From Paludisphaera borealis (GTDB lineage Bacteria; Planctomycetota; Planctomycetia; Isosphaerales; Isosphaeraceae), in assembly GCF_001956985.1 (NCBI RefSeq), contig NZ_CP019082.1, positions 868,001-932,000 of the forward strand: DNA of 64,000 nucleotides, given 5' to 3'. The number at the start of each line of letters is the position of its first letter. Position 1 is the first letter of the stretch. Positions 7,651 to 16,285 of the stretch are shown here, one piece after another. Under the pieces are notes generated by a model. The model did not search any database. It saw nothing but the letters and a program-made list of their open reading frames with translations, and had not been told where the DNA came from. The translations under genes and the position numbers were made by a program.

Positions 7651-9909
7651 TCACTGGCCGGGGAGGATGATCCGGGGCTTGTCGGCCGGGGCGGGTTTCG
7701 GCGACGACCCGGGGGTCCAGACTCCGCCGCCGACTGGCGCTTCGGGGGTCCAGATTCCGCCGCGGGTGGCCGACACGCCGACTTCGCCTGTCGCGGTCTG
7801 CACGCGAGGACCGTAACGGGCGATCAAGTGCTGAAGCAGCGACGAGTCGGCGACCATGCCTTCCGACTCGTTCTCCGACTGCGTCAGGCGGATCAGGCCC
7901 GCTTGCACCAGTCGCGAGAGGACCAGCCGGGTGGCGTCCTGATCGCGCTCGTAGCGGTTCATGACGACGACCAGCTCGGGAACCCAGGTCTCGGGCTCGT
8001 CGGTCATCATCTGGATCTGGAGTTCGAGCATGTCCCACGAGGCGGCGGCGACCGATCGGCGGGCCTGGGGGTCGACCCCCCTCCCCTTGCGGGCCCATTC
8101 GAGGGCGGCGTCGCGGCGGCGCTCGCCGGCCTCGGCCATCGCCAGGTCGGTGTAGACGCTGAACACCGGGAACCGGTCGCGCTCCAGCAGCTTGCGGCGG
8201 GTGGTGATCTCGCGGGCGGCCTTCAGCAGCACGTCGGGCAGGCCCCAGGTCTGGGCCCGCTCATAGAGGCTGACGAGGCGGTCGTCGTCGAGCCGCTTGG
8301 GGTCGAGCAAGGCGAGCCGGCCGAGCTGCACGTCGGCGATCACGACCGAGGCGTGATCGATCGGCGGCTCGACGGGGACTTTCAGGCGGGTCCGCAGCGC
8401 CGACCAGTCGGGCTGAGCCTCCCACTGCCGGCCGCTCTCCTCGAACAGCAGGAACGCCGCGCGGAGCGGCAGCTCGTAGCCGCCGGCCTTGGCCGCCGCG
8501 TTCGGCGTCTTGCCGTCGAGGTAGACGAGCGGCGTTTCGGGCCAGAGGTTGTTGATCTGATCGGACAGGAGCGCCGTGGTGAGCTTCTCGCGGTCGGCCG
8601 GCGGCAGGTCGGACGGCGGGAAGCAGACGACGTCGAGCACGAGGTCGGCGCGGGGAATCGCGCCGATCACCTTCGTCCTCGGCTGCGCCGGCGGGATCGT
8701 CTTGTCGGCGACCGAGGTGAAACCGTCGATCGCCTCGTTGAGCCGGCCGTCGTCGCGGGTCCGCAGCGTGACGGCGTCAGGCCCCAAGGCGATCTGGCCG
8801 ACGACCAGCGGCAGGTCGGCGGGCTTGAGGCCGGGCTTCGCCGCGTCGAGCTTCGGCCGGTCGAGCAGCAGGAACGTCTCGGAGCGCGCGGGTCGGCCGG
8901 CGGCGGCTTCCTCGTCGTCCTCGTCGCCAGCGGTCTCGACGCATCGCTTGTCGGCGGCCAGGCGAGTCAGCAGGCCGGCGCGGTCGCGAATCGGCCACGA
9001 CAGCTCGACCTCCTCGACCGGGTCGTCGCCCGGTCGGTCGTCGAGCGTCTGGCAGAGGGCTTCGAGGTCGACGGCGTCGGTCGTCGGCTTGGCCTTCACG
9101 CGGGGGTCGGCCAGGCTGCGGCGGAGCGCTTCGAGCGCCCCCGGGTGGTCGCCCAGCCAGAGCCGGCAGAGGCCGAGGTTGCGGTCGGCTTCGACGGCGG
9201 CGGCGCGGTCGGCCGACAGTAGCTCGAAGGCCGAGGCCGCGTGCGCCCACTGGCCCAGATCGGCCCAGCCGATCGCCTGTTCGAACTGCCGGCGGGCCTC
9301 GTCGCCGAGCCCTTCGGGGGCCCTCGACAGCTTGTACGGGTTCTTGATCCAGGCCGAGAGCGCGGGGTTGGCCCGGGCGCGCGGCAGCGCCGAGTCGATC
9401 CACATCGTGTCGTCGGGGGCGGCGAGCGACTTGGCCAGCTCAAGGTGCTTGATCGCCGAGGCGGCGAGGCCGACCTTCGGCAGAACGGTGCCGAGCATGG
9501 CCGCCAGACTGGCGAACCGGGTGCGGCCCGCGGCGTCGGCCGCGCGGGCGAAGGCGTTCTGGAACTGCGCGACCGCGCCGGCGACGTCGCCGGTTTCGAG
9601 CATCAGGCGGAAGTTCAGAACGATGGCGCCGAGGTGGTCGGGGTGCTGACGGAGCAGCTCGCCGATCGCCGCCTTGGCTTCCTGCGGCTTCTCGAGCGCG
9701 AGCATCGAGACCGCCTTGCGGATGTGCAGCCAGGGGACGTCGGGGTACTTCGTCAGGCCGTCGTTGACGACCGCGAGGGCCGCCTCGTGCTGGCCGTTGC
9801 GGTCCAGCCGCTCGGCTCGATCGACGTACGACTCCGCCTTGTGGCAGCACCATTTGAACTTCTGACCGCTGCCGCAGGGGCAAGGCGAGTAGGCATCGAC
9901 CGCCGCCAT
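7651..9909 (-). CDS. SEC-C zinc-motif TPR protein
   Basis: 752 aa. The N-terminus carries a SEC-C metal-binding motif (SPCPCGSGQKFKWCCH), the same fold found at the end of SecA where it binds zinc and contacts ribosome or SecB. It is followed by TPR-like helices (AERLDRNGQHEAALAVVNDGL; AVSMLALEKPQEAKAAIGEL) and a central domain with WPETPLVYLDGKTPNAAAK shared with the neighbouring gene. The start at 9909 is preferred over the ATG at 9918, because AAGGA then sits at normal spacing. The C-terminal about 80 residues are Pro/Gly-rich (GGIWTPEAPVGGGVWTPGSS). It probably forms a two-gene run with the paralogue downstream. Function is unknown; there is no helicase or nuclease motif. Confidence 0.85.
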   Translation of the reverse strand: MAAVDAYSPCPCGSGQKFKWCCHKAESYVDRAERLDRNGQHEAALAVVNDGLTKYPDVPWLHIRKAVSMLALEKPQEAKAAIGELLRQHPDHLGAIVLNFRLMLETGDVAGAVAQFQNAFARAADAAGRTRFASLAAMLGTVLPKVGLAASAIKHLELAKSLAAPDDTMWIDSALPRARANPALSAWIKNPYKLSRAPEGLGDEARRQFEQAIGWADLGQWAHAASAFELLSADRAAAVEADRNLGLCRLWLGDHPGALEALRRSLADPRVKAKPTTDAVDLEALCQTLDDRPGDDPVEEVELSWPIRDRAGLLTRLAADKRCVETAGDEDDEEAAAGRPARSETFLLLDRPKLDAAKPGLKPADLPLVVGQIALGPDAVTLRTRDDGRLNEAIDGFTSVADKTIPPAQPRTKVIGAIPRADLVLDVVCFPPSDLPPADREKLTTALLSDQINNLWPETPLVYLDGKTPNAAAKAGGYELPLRAAFLLFEESGRQWEAQPDWSALRTRLKVPVEPPIDHASVVIADVQLGRLALLDPKRLDDDRLVSLYERAQTWGLPDVLLKAAREITTRRKLLERDRFPVFSVYTDLAMAEAGERRRDAALEWARKGRGVDPQARRSVAAASWDMLELQIQMMTDEPETWVPELVVVMNRYERDQDATRLVLSRLVQAGLIRLTQSENESEGMVADSSLLQHLIARYGPRVQTATGEVGVSATRGGIWTPEAPVGGGVWTPGSSPKPAPADKPRIILPGQ

Positions 9910-10285
9910 CGTTGTCATTCCTTGGGGAGAGTAGCAAACTCCGCGATTACCGTGGAGTCGCGCTTGATCCTGGAGGTTCGCCGCTGGCCGACCGTCCGAG
10001 TCGTTTCAGGTCCAATCGTGGGTGCCACGGGTTCGGACCCCGAACCCGTGAACGAGGGCCTCGGCCTGTCCCCCGGGTTCGGAAGCCGAACCCGGGCCAC
10101 CCTCTCTGGACTTCGGATCTCCAGAAACGCGAGCTCGACCCAGCACTGGGGCCACACTAGCAAAAGCGCGGGGCCCCCGTCTATGCTGATGCTATCGTGC
10201 TCGCCGTCGCTCGCCGCCCTCTCCGCGACGCCGCGGTCGGCCCTTTCACCCGACCTTTCGCCCTCGACTTCGGAGCCGTCCCGTG
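9910..10285. other. divergent intergenic region
   Basis: About 375 bp between the divergent SEC-C and S1/P1 nuclease genes. It must hold both promoters, but I see no convincing -35/-10 pair. Its middle is occupied by the 83-bp palindromic element at 10020-10102. Confidence 0.6.
10020..10102. repeat. 83-bp palindromic element (GGGTGCCACGGGTTCG family), copy 1
   Basis: The ends (10020-10035 and 10087-10102) are inverted repeats matching at 14 of 16 positions. Inside, two hairpins are stacked: CACGGGTTCGG, loop ACC, CCGAACCCGTG (10026-10050) and CCCGGGTTCGG, loop AAG, CCGAACCCGGG (10072-10096). A second copy of the family lies at 44221-44304, also near 84 bp with a perfect 16-bp terminal repeat. 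The similar length and ends point to a miniature mobile element. Confidence 0.72.
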
Positions 10286-11215
10286 ATGGGATTCGACGAC
10301 CTCGCCGCGCGACGCCGCGCGTACCCGAGCCGACGCCGCAAGCCCGCCGCGCCGTCGTTCGCGCTCGTCGCCGCGCTGATCGCGGCCCTGATCCTTCCCG
10401 ACCGGCCGGCGATGGCCTGGGGGCGGATGGCCCACCGCGCCGCCACGAGGCTGGCCGAGACCCGGCTCTCCCCCGAAGCCAAGGCCCTGGTCCGCAGCCT
10501 GCTCGACGAGGGCGAGTCGCTGGCCGACGCCTCGACCTGGGCCGACGAGAACAGCCGCGACATCCCCGGCAGCGGCGCCTGGCACTTCGTCAACGTCCCG
10601 CTCGACGCCGACGGCTACTCCGCCCGCGACTGCCGCGACGGCTGCGTGGTCTCGAAGTTCCACGAGTTCTACAACATCCTGGCCGACAAGACCGCCCCCA
10701 AGGCCCGTCGCCGGATGGCGCTGCGGTACGTGGTCCATCTGGTCGAGGACGCCCACCAGCCGATGCACGTCGGCGACCGCCGCGACCGGGGGGGCAACAA
10801 CGTCCAGCTCACGTTCTTCCGCGACGACCGCACGAACCTTCACCAGATCTGGGATTCGGGCCTGCTCCGCATCGGTTACAAGGGCGAGCGCGAGCTGGTC
10901 GAAGAGCTGGTCTTCCTCGCCCGCCGCCCCGAGGCCCAGGACTGGATCAAGGGGAACGTCGAAGACTGGGTCGACGAAAGCCTCGAAGCCGCTCGCCAGG
11001 CCTATCGCGTCCCCGGCTCGCGTGAGTACCTTCGCACCGGCATGCGGATCGGCAAGGAGTACCAGGACCTCAACCTCCCCCTCGCCACCCGCCGCCTCGC
11101 CCAGGCCGGCCTTCGCCTGTCCGACGTCCTCAACTCCGCCGCGTCCGAGAAGCCCTTCGCCGAGAAGCCCACGGCCAAACCGGCGCGCGAGAAGGTCCCG
11201 GTTCCCGCGCGTTGA
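10286..11215 (+). CDS. secreted S1/P1-family zinc nuclease
   Basis: 309 aa. A basic N-terminus and a hydrophobic segment (FALVAALIAALILPDRPAMA) form a signal peptide; cleavage after AMA would expose Trp45, which in this family is the first mature residue and a zinc ligand. Further ligands are visible in family order: His50 (WGRMAH), Asp in STWADE, HFVNVP, VVHLVEDAHQPMHVGD, and NLHQIWD. S1/P1 enzymes cut single-stranded DNA and RNA and remove 3'-phosphates outside the cytoplasm, which suits phosphate or nucleotide scavenging. GTG at 10283 is an alternative start; ATG at 10286 follows GGAG. The Lys/Pro/Ala-rich tail (last 25 residues) is an extension beyond the domain. Confidence 0.92.
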   Translation: MGFDDLAARRRAYPSRRRKPAAPSFALVAALIAALILPDRPAMAWGRMAHRAATRLAETRLSPEAKALVRSLLDEGESLADASTWADENSRDIPGSGAWHFVNVPLDADGYSARDCRDGCVVSKFHEFYNILADKTAPKARRRMALRYVVHLVEDAHQPMHVGDRRDRGGNNVQLTFFRDDRTNLHQIWDSGLLRIGYKGERELVEELVFLARRPEAQDWIKGNVEDWVDESLEAARQAYRVPGSREYLRTGMRIGKEYQDLNLPLATRRLAQAGLRLSDVLNSAASEKPFAEKPTAKPAREKVPVPAR

Positions 11216-11231
11216 GCATCCCCGTTTCCGA

Positions 11232-12074
11232 TCACCGATTCCGCGTTCGTCCGGCCCGGACGCGCAGGGCGACGGCTCCGATGGCGGCGGCGAAGACGAG
11301 GAGGCTGGCGGGTTCGGGGACGGGGGCGGGCTGGATCGAGCCGTCGGCTGTTGCGGCGGCGGGAGGGGCCAGGAGCTGCGCGGCGGTCTTGGTCGTGGTC
11401 TTCGTCTTCGGCGGGATGATCACGGGCTTGGGCGGATCGAGGAAAAGCTGGCGCTTGATGGCGTCGGCGATCTGGGTGTTCAGGTTCTGGACGGCGTTCG
11501 TGCTGCTGGTGAACCAGCCTTTGAGGGTGTCGCCCAGCGACGAGCCGTCGGACGCCGCCGGCCGGGGCTTCGCGCCGCCGGTCGCGGTCGAGGCCATCCA
11601 GATCTGCGTCGCGGCGTCGCCGGACGTCGATCCGAGCAGCGAGGAGAGCGACTCGACGACGTACGTCTGGCGCGGCAGGTGGACGGCGGCCTCGCCCGAC
11701 TTCGCCAGCTCGGCGTCGAGGGCCGTCTTGGCCAGCGTGTCGAGCCGCAGCGGCCCCCGCGCCGGACCGCTCTGCGCGGTCCCCGGTCCCACGTTGATCG
11801 TCGGGAAGCCCGCGGGAAGCTCAGACGCCTTATCGAGCCGGTAGGCCACATAAGTCGGCGACGCGCCCGCCGGCAGGCTCTTCGTCGCGCCGTGGGCGCC
11901 CTTCAGCACCCTGATCTGCGTGCCGTTCTCGTCCAGCAAGACCGGCCTGCCGAGTTCGGAGGGCGACAGCGTGAAGCTCGATCCGATCGGGCCGCTCCAG
12001 GCCGTGCCCGTGGTCGCGGCCAGGCTGAACAGGGCGGTCGCGAGCCGAGTGCGTGTCGTCGTCCTTGCCATCAT
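11232..12074 (-). CDS. PEP-CTERM exported protein, paralogue A
   Basis: 280 aa. A Sec-type signal peptide (LATALFSLAATTGTAWS) is followed by a novel middle region with TYVAYRLDKASELPAGFPTI, GPLRLDTLAKTALDAEL and LPRQTYVVESLSSLLGS, a Thr/Lys-rich linker, and a C-terminal PEP-CTERM sorting signal: PVPEPASLL, a hydrophobic stretch and RVRAGRTRNR. PEP-CTERM proteins are processed by an exosortase (not in this window) and usually become surface or matrix material. The start at 12074 follows GGAAGGA. It is a clear paralogue of 17279-18088. The middle domain matches nothing I recognise. It ends 17 bp from the convergent nuclease gene. Confidence 0.85.
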   Translation of the reverse strand: MMARTTTRTRLATALFSLAATTGTAWSGPIGSSFTLSPSELGRPVLLDENGTQIRVLKGAHGATKSLPAGASPTYVAYRLDKASELPAGFPTINVGPGTAQSGPARGPLRLDTLAKTALDAELAKSGEAAVHLPRQTYVVESLSSLLGSTSGDAATQIWMASTATGGAKPRPAASDGSSLGDTLKGWFTSSTNAVQNLNTQIADAIKRQLFLDPPKPVIIPPKTKTTTKTAAQLLAPPAAATADGSIQPAPVPEPASLLVFAAAIGAVALRVRAGRTRNR

Positions 12075-12349
12075 GGCGGGGTCCTTCCGGATGATTGATA
12101 TGGGGAGTCAAGGGGGTCCTGGCGACCGTTTCTTGACGTTGGACTTCGGCGCGATGGGATGTCGTGACGTGTTGCGTTTCCGCGTTCGGCCCGCGTTTTA
12201 TCACGATTTCCTCAAGTCGGGCAACCCGAATATCCGACCGCGCGCAAGGCCGTTCGGCTTGGCCGGGGGTTGACGGATGGATACGATTCAACGAGGGAAC
12301 GGCCGTCGGTCGACGCCGCGTTCGGGTCACGGAGGTTCGACGAGGAATC

Positions 12350-14152
12350 GTGAAGACGTTGCGGCGGATCGGCGGCTGGCTGGCCCCTTACAAGAGGTCG
12401 TTGGCGCTGGCGTTCGTACTGACGGCGGCGGCGGCGGTCTGCAACCTGCCGGTGCCGCTGCTGGTGCAGGGGCTGATCGACCGCGTCGTCACGCGGAACG
12501 AGTGGGGCCTGCTGCCGATGTACGCGGTCGGCCTGTTCGCGGTCTTCGCCGCGCAGTCGGGCCTCGCCTGGTGCAACGGGCTCTTGATCGGCCGGGTCGG
12601 CCAGGGGGTCGTCCGCGACCTCCGCCACGCGCTTTACGAGCGGCTCCAGCGGCTCAGCCTCTCGTACTACGACGAGACCCCCAGCGGCGCGATCTTGTCG
12701 CGGGTGATGGACGACGTGGGGGCGATCCAGGTCTTCGTCACCAGCCAGACGTTCACGATCTTGACCGACCTCGGGACGACGCTGGCGATCGCCGGGCTGT
12801 TGCTCTACCGCGACTGGCGGCTGGCGGCGGTGGTGCTGGCGGTCGCGCCGCTGTTCGCGCTCAATTTCCGCTTCTTCATGAAGCGAATCCGGGCGACGAG
12901 CACGGTGATCCGCGAGAAGATGGACCTGATCTTCGGCGGGTTGAAGGCGAAGCTGGACGGCACGATCGTGATCCGCGCCTACGCCCGCGAGCCCGACGAG
13001 ATCGCCGATTTCGCCACCCAGCTTGACGACGCGCACACGCCCCGCGTCCGCGACAGCAACCTCGGCGCGGCGTTCGCGAACATCAGCGGGGCGATCGGCG
13101 GCGTGGGGACGGCGGTCGTCTTCGCGATGGGGGCGTACGAGGTGCTGGAGGGCCGGCTGACGGCCGGCGGCGCGGTCTCGACGGCGGCGCTGGCGGCGAT
13201 GGTCTTCGGCCCGGTCGCCCGCCTGGCCGACCTGGCGTACGTCTTCGAGCAGGCCGCGGCGAGCGTCGACCGCCTGGGCGAGATCCTCGACCGCGAAGTC
13301 GACGTCCCCGAGCCCGAGCCGGCTGAGGCCCGCCGGCTCCCCGGCCCCGACGGCCGCGCCCGGGGGGGCGTCGTCTTCGACCGCGTCGGCTTCGGCTACG
13401 TCGTCGGCGAGCCCGTCGTCTGGGACGTCCGGCTCGACGTCAAGCCGGGCATGAAGGTCGCGCTCGTCGGTCCGACCGGCTGCGGCAAGAGCACGCTCGT
13501 GAACTTGCTCATGCGTTTCTACGACCCGACCTGGGGCCAGATCCGGCTCGACGGCGTGCCGGTCGACCGCATCCCCACCGGCGACCTGCGGCGGCAGATC
13601 GGCGTCGTGCTGCAAGACCCGGTCGTCTTCCGGCTCAGCCTGGCCGACAACATCCGCTACGGCGCCCCCGACGCCACCGACGCCCAGGTCGAGGCCGCCG
13701 CCAGGGCCGCGCTCGTGCACGGCTTCGCCGTCGCCCTGCCCGAAGGCTACGACACGCTCGTCGGCGAGGGGGGCTTCAAGCTCAGCCAGGGCGAGCGCCA
13801 GCGGCTGGCGATCGCGCGGGCCGTTTGCAGCGACCCGGCCCTGGTGATCCTCGACGAGGCCACCAGTTCGCTCGACACCGCCAGCGAGGCGCTCATCCAG
13901 GCCGCGCTCGCGAACCTGCTGCGCGACCGCACGGCGATCATCATCGCGCACCGGCTGTCGACGATCGTCGACGCCGACCTGATCGTCGTCATGGACGGCG
14001 GCCTGATCGTCCAGATGGGCTCTCACGCCCAGCTCCTGGCCGATCGCTCGGGCCTCTACCGCCGCCTCTGCGCCCGCCAGTTCGGCGACCCCGGTCCCCC
14101 CCCGACCCACGCCCAGGCCCGCCCCGCTTTCCCGCCCCGCGCTTTGTTATAA
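12350..14152 (+). CDS. ABC exporter, MsbA-like half-transporter with intact ATPase
   Basis: 600 aa. Six membrane segments in the first about 310 residues, then an ATPase domain with Walker A GPTGCGKST (from 374), signature LSQGERQRL (from 478), Walker B VILDEATSSLD (499-509, catalytic Glu503) and switch His in IIIAHRLSTI. All sites are complete, unlike the exporter at 2520-4382. The start is uncertain: the frame is open from 12164, but the GTG at 12350 (KTLRRIGGWLAPYK, the normal family beginning) has GAGGAA upstream. It probably exports a lipid or hydrophobic compound; the substrate is unknown. The Pro/Ala-rich tail (last 20 residues) is unusual. It is divergent from the PEP-CTERM gene. Confidence 0.93.
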   Translation: MKTLRRIGGWLAPYKRSLALAFVLTAAAAVCNLPVPLLVQGLIDRVVTRNEWGLLPMYAVGLFAVFAAQSGLAWCNGLLIGRVGQGVVRDLRHALYERLQRLSLSYYDETPSGAILSRVMDDVGAIQVFVTSQTFTILTDLGTTLAIAGLLLYRDWRLAAVVLAVAPLFALNFRFFMKRIRATSTVIREKMDLIFGGLKAKLDGTIVIRAYAREPDEIADFATQLDDAHTPRVRDSNLGAAFANISGAIGGVGTAVVFAMGAYEVLEGRLTAGGAVSTAALAAMVFGPVARLADLAYVFEQAAASVDRLGEILDREVDVPEPEPAEARRLPGPDGRARGGVVFDRVGFGYVVGEPVVWDVRLDVKPGMKVALVGPTGCGKSTLVNLLMRFYDPTWGQIRLDGVPVDRIPTGDLRRQIGVVLQDPVVFRLSLADNIRYGAPDATDAQVEAAARAALVHGFAVALPEGYDTLVGEGGFKLSQGERQRLAIARAVCSDPALVILDEATSSLDTASEALIQAALANLLRDRTAIIIAHRLSTIVDADLIVVMDGGLIVQMGSHAQLLADRSGLYRRLCARQFGDPGPPPTHAQARPAFPPRALL

Positions 14153-14204
14153 TGGGATGGTCGAATCGGTCGTCTACCCCAACGCATACGATACAGGAGG
14201 AGCG

Positions 14205-14381
14205 ATGTCCGGACCTATAATTCGCAAGTACGGATTTCCCAATCATGAGCAAATCTTCGGGTCGCGCCCGCTCGAACACGGCGCCGACGCCGAGCCCGCC
14301 GCCGACGTGAAGCCCGCCGACAAGCCGGCCGAAGCCAAGGCCGAGCCGAAGCCGAAGGCCGCGCCCAAGAAGAAGAAATGA
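14205..14381 (+). CDS. small conserved planctomycete protein, MSGPIIRKYGFPN type
   Basis: 58 aa. The start at 14205 is set by a textbook AGGAGGAG at 14195-14202; an upstream in-frame ATG at 14157 would add 16 residues but lacks a site. The N-terminus (MSGPIIRKYGFPNHEQIFG) resembles short conserved proteins I know from other planctomycetes; the rest is an Ala/Pro/Lys-rich, disordered tail ending in KKKK. Function is unknown. The strong ribosome-binding site suggests high expression. It is followed by a palindromic repeat and then the convergent histidine kinase. Confidence 0.75.
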   Translation: MSGPIIRKYGFPNHEQIFGSRPLEHGADAEPAADVKPADKPAEAKAEPKPKAAPKKKK

Positions 14382-14414
14382 TGCTGCGACCCCCGCCCGG
14401 CCGTGGCGAGCATG

Positions 14415-14514
14415 CCTTCTCCCCTTTCGGGAGAAGGTGGCCGCAGGCCGGATGAGGGGTGATCGTAATAGAGCGTGTTCGAGCCGCTTCGGCGATCGCC
14501 CTTCCTCATCCGCC
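14415..14514. repeat. CCTTCTCCC palindrome family, copy 1
   Basis: The left half (14415-14459) contains the hairpin CCTTCTCCCctttcGGGAGAAGG followed by a GGCCGCAGGCCGGATGAGGGG-type segment; the right half keeps only CCTCATCCGCC at 14504-14514. The complete form, with two inverted halves, is seen at 18274-18397 and 33809-33946. It lies between the convergent small gene and histidine kinase, where its hairpin could end transcription from both sides. Confidence 0.7.
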
Positions 14515-14520
14515 CGCCGT

Positions 14521-15492
14521 TCACGCCGAGCAAGGCGACGTCGGCTCAGGGCCGACGTCGGGGCGCGTGAGGGGCAGGCGGACGGTGAACGCGCAGCCGC
14601 GGCCCGGTCCGGCGCTGGTGCAGGTCACGGCGCCGCCGTGCCGCTCGACGAGGGCCTTGACCAGCGACAGGCCCAGGCCCAGGCCTTCCGAGGCGTGGCC
14701 TGCGCTGCGATCCAACTGGGTGAACGGCTCGAAGATCCGGTCCGCCGCCTCCGGCGCGATTCCGATCCCGGTGTCGCGCACCCGCATCACGACCTCGTCC
14801 CCCTCGCGGCACGCCGTCAGGCGGATCTTTCCACCCGGCGGCGTGTACCGCGCGGCGTTGGTCAGCAGGTTGATCAGGATCTGTTCGAGGCGGTTCGGGT
14901 CGGCGGTCAGGTCGATCCGATCCAGCGGCGGGGTGACCGTCAACTCGTGCCCGCGCGACTGGATCAGCGGCCGGATCGTCTCGGCGACGCGGCTGACGAT
15001 CACGCCCACGTCGACCGTCTCCAGACAGAGCTGGATCTGGTTCCGGGTGATCCGGGAGTGGTCCAGGAGATCGTCCACCAGCTTCGACATGCGATGCGCC
15101 TGGCGGCTGATCAATTCGCGCACCTGCTCGATCGCGGTGGGGTCGTTCTCGGCGAGCCGCCAATAGTAGACGGAGTTCAGGATCACCGCCAGCGGCGTGC
15201 GCAGCTCGTGGGCCAGCAGGGCCAACGCTTGCTCGCGGCCGTGGTCCGCCTCGACGCTTTCGCTGACCGGCCGCGCGGGCGAGGGCGATTGGTCCTCGGC
15301 GCTGCGTCGTTCCTCGATTTCACGGAGTCGGGCCTCGGCGATCCGCAGCCGTCCGATGGCGTCGTCGGCCAGGGCCGAAGCCTCGTCCAGCCGGCACTGA
15401 AGTTCCTGGGGAGTCGTCGTCGGCGCCGCGTGCAGGGCCGACGCCCGACGTGTGAGGACTTGATAATTGTGCTCGAACAATTCGGTGTTCAT
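14521..15492 (-). CDS. cytoplasmic sensor histidine kinase
   Basis: 323 aa, no membrane segment. The N-terminal about 85 residues are a coiled-coil (LADDAIGRLRIAEARLREIEE) with no recognisable sensor domain. The kinase core is complete: H-box LLAHELRTPLAVI, N-box NRLEQILINLLTNAARYTPP, G1 DTGIGI, F-box IFEPFTQLD and G2 GLGLGLSLVKALV. It autophosphorylates on the H-box His and passes phosphate to a response regulator. The start at 15492 follows GAAGGA at good spacing. The divergent neighbour at 15872 is a receiver-like protein without the phosphoacceptor Asp, so its partner must be elsewhere or the pair works without phosphotransfer. Confidence 0.92.
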   Translation of the reverse strand: MNTELFEHNYQVLTRRASALHAAPTTTPQELQCRLDEASALADDAIGRLRIAEARLREIEERRSAEDQSPSPARPVSESVEADHGREQALALLAHELRTPLAVILNSVYYWRLAENDPTAIEQVRELISRQAHRMSKLVDDLLDHSRITRNQIQLCLETVDVGVIVSRVAETIRPLIQSRGHELTVTPPLDRIDLTADPNRLEQILINLLTNAARYTPPGGKIRLTACREGDEVVMRVRDTGIGIAPEAADRIFEPFTQLDRSAGHASEGLGLGLSLVKALVERHGGAVTCTSAGPGRGCAFTVRLPLTRPDVGPEPTSPCSA

Positions 15493-15871
15493 GTGGGCCA
15501 TCCTTCACGCCGCCTGTGCATCTACAGCTTCGGATGATCCATCCTGGGGAACGCGAAACCGGTCGACTCGACCTTCCCGCCGCGTGCGTCTGTGCGTTCC
15601 GGCGGGCACCCACCGCCTGCCGTCATGGATGTGTCGCCCGGCAGATGTGCTTCGACTGCCCCGCACCGGGGCAAGCGATTCTGAGATTGTCTTCATGTTA
15701 GCCGAGTCGACGGAGTTTCGCCATCGTCCCTCAAGCGGAAAGCGGAAAAGTTCGCCTGGTGATTCCCTGACCTCGCTGGCGGCGCGCGGCTTGACCCGTT
15801 GGTAGAATTGTTCAAGTCGCGAGGCCAGTCCTGATACCTTATTCGAAAAGAAAGACATCGAGGCGCCAGAT
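15493..15871. other. divergent intergenic region
   Basis: 379 bp between the histidine kinase and receiver-like genes. It contains a 7-bp hairpin TGCCCCG, loop CAC, CGGGGCA at 15657-15673. A possible plus-strand promoter is TTGTTC with TGATAC 18 bp downstream, near 15808-15837, but it is weak. I see no gene: a minus-strand open stretch at 15505-15858 is Arg-rich and lacks a ribosome-binding site. Confidence 0.5.
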
Positions 15872-16264
15872 ATGTCGAAGCCGACCCAGGGGGAATCGCC
15901 GCGCGTGTTGAACGTCGGTCAGTGCAATTTCGATCACCGGACGATCTCCGAGCATCTGGCCGGGCGGTTCGGGGCGCAGGTCGATCGGGCGCACGGGCTG
16001 GACGACGCGCGGCAGGCGCTCGGCCAGGCGCGGTATTCGCTCGTCCTGGTCAACCGCCTGCTCGACGCCGACGGCACGCCGGGCGTCGACGTCGTCAAGG
16101 CGATCAAGTCCGACGCCGCGCTCGCCTCGGTCCCGATCATGCTCGTCAGCAACTTCGCCGACGCCCAGGAGGCCGCCCGCGCCGCCGGCGCCGAGCCCGG
16201 TTTCGGCAAGGCCGAACTCACCAACCCCGACACCACCACCCGCCTTGAAGCCGTCCTCGGCTGA
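15872..16264 (+). CDS. degenerate receiver (pseudo-response-regulator) protein
   Basis: 130 aa, a single receiver-like domain with no output domain. The fold is recognisable from the order of strands and helices: RVLNVGQCNFDH, YSLVLVNRLLDADGTPGVDV, VPIMLVSNFAD and GFGKAEL. However, the acidic pair after strand 1 is replaced by GQCN, and the phosphoacceptor Asp is replaced by Asn61 (LVLVNRLL). The conserved Ser/Thr (Ser93) and Lys113 remain. It therefore cannot be phosphorylated in the normal way and may act by binding alone. It is divergent from a histidine kinase gene, which suggests a functional link. Confidence 0.82.
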   Translation: MSKPTQGESPRVLNVGQCNFDHRTISEHLAGRFGAQVDRAHGLDDARQALGQARYSLVLVNRLLDADGTPGVDVVKAIKSDAALASVPIMLVSNFADAQEAARAAGAEPGFGKAELTNPDTTTRLEAVLG

Positions 16265-16285
16265 GTCGGGGCGAACCCGAGAGCG

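Noticed and set aside
12212-14110. Long open frame on the minus strand opposite the second ABC exporter
   Set aside because: It is very rich in Arg, Asp and Gly with no recognisable motif, and the plus strand has a complete exporter with all ATPase motifs. High GC creates such antisense frames.
15505-15858. 117-codon minus-strand frame upstream of the histidine kinase
   Set aside because: No ribosome-binding site, Arg-rich and without family; treated as noncoding.
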